From contig CAZEKB010000026.1 in NCBI GenBank assembly GCA_964512225.1, forward strand, positions 4,937-68,936: a stretch of DNA of 64,000 bases. Direction: 5' to 3'. This DNA comes from CAZEKB01 sp964512225. Its GTDB lineage: Bacteria; Myxococcota_A; UBA796; UBA9615. The translations under genes and the position numbers were made by a program. Position 1 is the first letter of the stretch. The number at the start of each line of letters is the position of its first letter. A model generated the notes under the pieces. The model worked only from the letters and a program-made list of their open reading frames with translations. It searched no databases and was not told the DNA's origin. Below are positions 62,398 to 64,000 of the stretch, in pieces.

Positions 62398-63567
62398 GTG
62401 GACCCCCTGCGCGCCCCGTGGACGCTCGCCGCCGCGCTGCTCCTGCTCGTCGGGTGCGGGCCCGCGCCGCCGCCCCCGGGACCGCCGTTTCCCGTCGAGG
62501 CGGTGTCGGCGTACGTCGAATCGGAGCGCGTCGCCCAGCGGCTCGTGGGGCTCGGCGTGGGGGTGGTGGAGGACGGTCGCGCGACCTTCCTCGGGGGCTA
62601 CGGCTGGGCCGATGAGGCGACCCGGGTCCCCTTCGACCCCCAGGTGACGCGGGTGCGGTGGGCGTCCGTGAGCAAGACCCTGACCGGCGTGATGGCGATG
62701 CGCGCGGTGGAGGCCGGCCGCCTCGACCTCGACGCGGACATCCGGGCCTACGTGCCCGCCTGGCCCCCGGGCCGCGGCACCACGACGCGGCTGCTGCTCA
62801 CCCACCTCGCGGGCGTCATGTCCTACGAAGACGGCGCCGTCGACCCCTGGCCTCCGGTGGAGCAGCTGCACGACCCGGCCGTCAACACCGGGTTCGCGTG
62901 GGCGCTGAGTCGCTGGATCGGGGCCCCGCTGGTGCGGGCTCCGGCCACCGACTTCGGCTACTCGACGCTTGGGTTCAACCTCGCGGGGACGGTCATCGGG
63001 GCGGCCCAGGGCGGCGGCTCGGCGGCGGCGCCGGACGCGGTGTTCCTGGGCATGGTCGAGGACGCCTTCCGGGGGACGAAGGCGGCGGGGATCGTCCCCG
63101 ATCGCACCGTTGCCCCGGGGCCGAGCCGCGCCACGGGCTACCTCCTGCTGGAGGACGGCTCCGTGGCCGTGGCGGGGGAGAAGGACGTGAGCTGGAAGGC
63201 GCCGGGCGGAGGCTTCATCTCGACCGTCGAGCAGCTCGCCGCCTACTGCGAGCTGGTGGCCGGGGACCTGCTGACGGTGGAGTCGCGGCGCGTGATGTGG
63301 ACGCCCCCGGTGCTGCCCGACGGGAGCACGTCCTACTACGGGCTGGGGTGGGGCGTCGGGGGCCGAGACGACCGCCCGCGGGTGGAGCACAACGGCGTCC
63401 AGGAGAAGGCCCAGACACGGATCGTGCTCTATCCCAACGAGCGGTTCTGCGTGGTCGCGATGACGAACACGGACACGGCGAGCGCGCGCTACCCGATCGA
63501 TCTGACGCGGCTCACCGAGGGGATCGAGGACCGCGTGCGGGCGGCTAGAACCAGCTCACGTCCATGA
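62398..63567 (+). CDS. Class C beta-lactamase-like serine hydrolase, lipoprotein
   Basis: 389 residues, GTG. Lipoprotein signal AAALLLLVGC, then a Pro-rich linker. Serine-hydrolase fold: WASVSKTLTGVMAMR (SxxK, ~90), ADIRAYVPAWPPG, RLLLTHLAGVMSYEDG, FGYSTLGFNLAG (YxN position, here Tyr-Ser-Thr, ~187) and a late RVEHNGVQEKAQT (HxG in place of KTG). In class C relatives the Tyr and Asn help catalysis; the Asn-to-Thr change may reduce or alter activity. Likely a peptidase/esterase of the beta-lactamase superfamily on the membrane rather than a true lactamase. The last codons overlap the convergent gene at 63545. Confidence 0.85.
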   Translation: MDPLRAPWTLAAALLLLVGCGPAPPPPGPPFPVEAVSAYVESERVAQRLVGLGVGVVEDGRATFLGGYGWADEATRVPFDPQVTRVRWASVSKTLTGVMAMRAVEAGRLDLDADIRAYVPAWPPGRGTTTRLLLTHLAGVMSYEDGAVDPWPPVEQLHDPAVNTGFAWALSRWIGAPLVRAPATDFGYSTLGFNLAGTVIGAAQGGGSAAAPDAVFLGMVEDAFRGTKAAGIVPDRTVAPGPSRATGYLLLEDGSVAVAGEKDVSWKAPGGGFISTVEQLAAYCELVAGDLLTVESRRVMWTPPVLPDGSTSYYGLGWGVGGRDDRPRVEHNGVQEKAQTRIVLYPNERFCVVAMTNTDTASARYPIDLTRLTEGIEDRVRAARTSSRP

Positions 63568-64000
63568 TGAACTGGATGTCGACGCCCTCGACCCAATTGT
63601 AGAAGGGCGTCTGGCCCTGGAAGCGGCTGCCGGTCACCAGGCCCTCGATGTAGAAGACCCAGTTGCCCTGCTCGAACAGGTACATCTCGGCTGCGAAGCT
63701 GTTGAGGCCCAGGTAGACCTGATCGTCGATGGGCTCGTGCCAGTCGCCGCAGTTGTCGGTCGAGCTGCTCATGCGGACCGCCCACGTGTACTCGCACCCC
63801 TCGCAGCCGCCCGGGATGGCGGGCGCGTCGAACACGGGGACGACGTTGCGGGTCTCGACGCAGTCCCACTGGCCGAGCTTCTCGCTCTCGTACTCTTCCC
63901 AGAAGTCGTAGTTGACGGTCACGACGCCGCTGAGCCCGGTCTGGGCCGCGTCGTCGTCGTCGACCGCGTCGTCGTCGTCGACCGCGTCGTCGTCGTCGAC
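63545..64000 (-). CDS. Partial exported-type protein with Asp-rich repeats, N-terminus outside window
   Basis: 151 residues visible, open to the window end. The first visible part is three VDDDDA-type repeats, then AAQTGLSGVVTVNYDFWEEY, CEGCEYTWAVRM, NCGDWHEPIDDQVYLGLNSF, GNWVFYIEGLV and a final strand with IMDVSWF. The Cys residues and acidic linker resemble the neighbouring Asp-linker lipoproteins, whose lipobox would lie beyond 64000. A mature extracytoplasmic domain of unknown function. Confidence 0.68.
   Translation of the reverse strand, partial: VDDDDAVDDDDAVDDDDAAQTGLSGVVTVNYDFWEEYESEKLGQWDCVETRNVVPVFDAPAIPGGCEGCEYTWAVRMSSSTDNCGDWHEPIDDQVYLGLNSFAAEMYLFEQGNWVFYIEGLVTGSRFQGQTPFYNWVEGVDIQFIMDVSWF
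63950..64000. repeat. 18-bp tandem repeat encoding VDDDDA
   Basis: GTCGTCGTCGTCGACCGC in about 2.8 units to the window edge. It encodes the acidic linker of the partial protein above and may vary in copy number. Confidence 0.8.

Overview
The window is very GC-rich, densely coded, and gives strong signs of a Myxococcota bacterium. Three secreted proteins end in a MYXO-CTERM-like tail (Cys-containing motif, hydrophobic helix, Arg cluster: 28304-30244, 38595-39446, 43451-46861). One of them carries a long run of MopE-type DCDD...CDGxDxDCDG repeats. Lipoproteins with Asp-rich linkers are frequent. I saw no rRNA, tRNA or CRISPR array. All domain assignments come from reading motifs and rest on my recall of families; no database search was run.

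Layout. 1-8.5 kb: the end of an unknown Lys/Arg-rich protein, a multi-pass membrane protein, then a 1,274-residue protein built like a cargo toxin of extracellular contractile injection systems (eCIS), ending in an AHH-type HNH nuclease and followed by a HEAT-repeat protein and a small translationally coupled protein. 8.5-23.7 kb: housekeeping and envelope genes (GlcD-type flavoprotein, YkgJ-type Cys-cluster protein, RHS protein plus 2Fe-2S ferredoxin, M48 protease, a carboxypeptidase-regulatory/PDZ protein coupled to a penicillin-acylase-like domain without catalytic subunit). 23.8-27.6 kb: a small accessory block bounded by copies of one 43-bp palindromic element, holding a damaged esterase, an amidohydrolase lipoprotein and a frameshifted ankyrin gene. 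27.6-41.4 kb: secreted/MYXO-CTERM genes, an S9 peptidase lipoprotein and a VIT-VWA/ECF sigma/small-protein operon, interspersed with several decaying genes and an IS3-family remnant.

41.5-49.6 kb: a run of plus-strand genes with short gaps (acyl-CoA dehydrogenase, lipoprotein, MopE-repeat protein, secreted Pro-rich protein, ECF sigma factor, FecR-like membrane regulator). 49.6-58.8 kb: TPR protein operon, degenerate GGDEF protein divergent from a stripped-down GspE/PilB ATPase, M1 aminopeptidase with HEAT repeats, and a histidine kinase/response regulator pair. 58.8-64 kb: PQQ-type sugar dehydrogenase lipoprotein, a Pvc15/Afp15-like AAA+ ATPase of the type found in eCIS loci, a class-C beta-lactamase-like lipoprotein, and the end of an Asp-repeat secreted protein.

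Two cross-window themes stand out. First, an eCIS-type cargo and an eCIS-type ATPase lie in the same window about 53 kb apart, without structural sheath/tube/baseplate genes visible here. Second, at least six genes carry a TANNNT hexamer exactly 6 nt upstream of the start codon, the geometry expected of leaderless transcripts.
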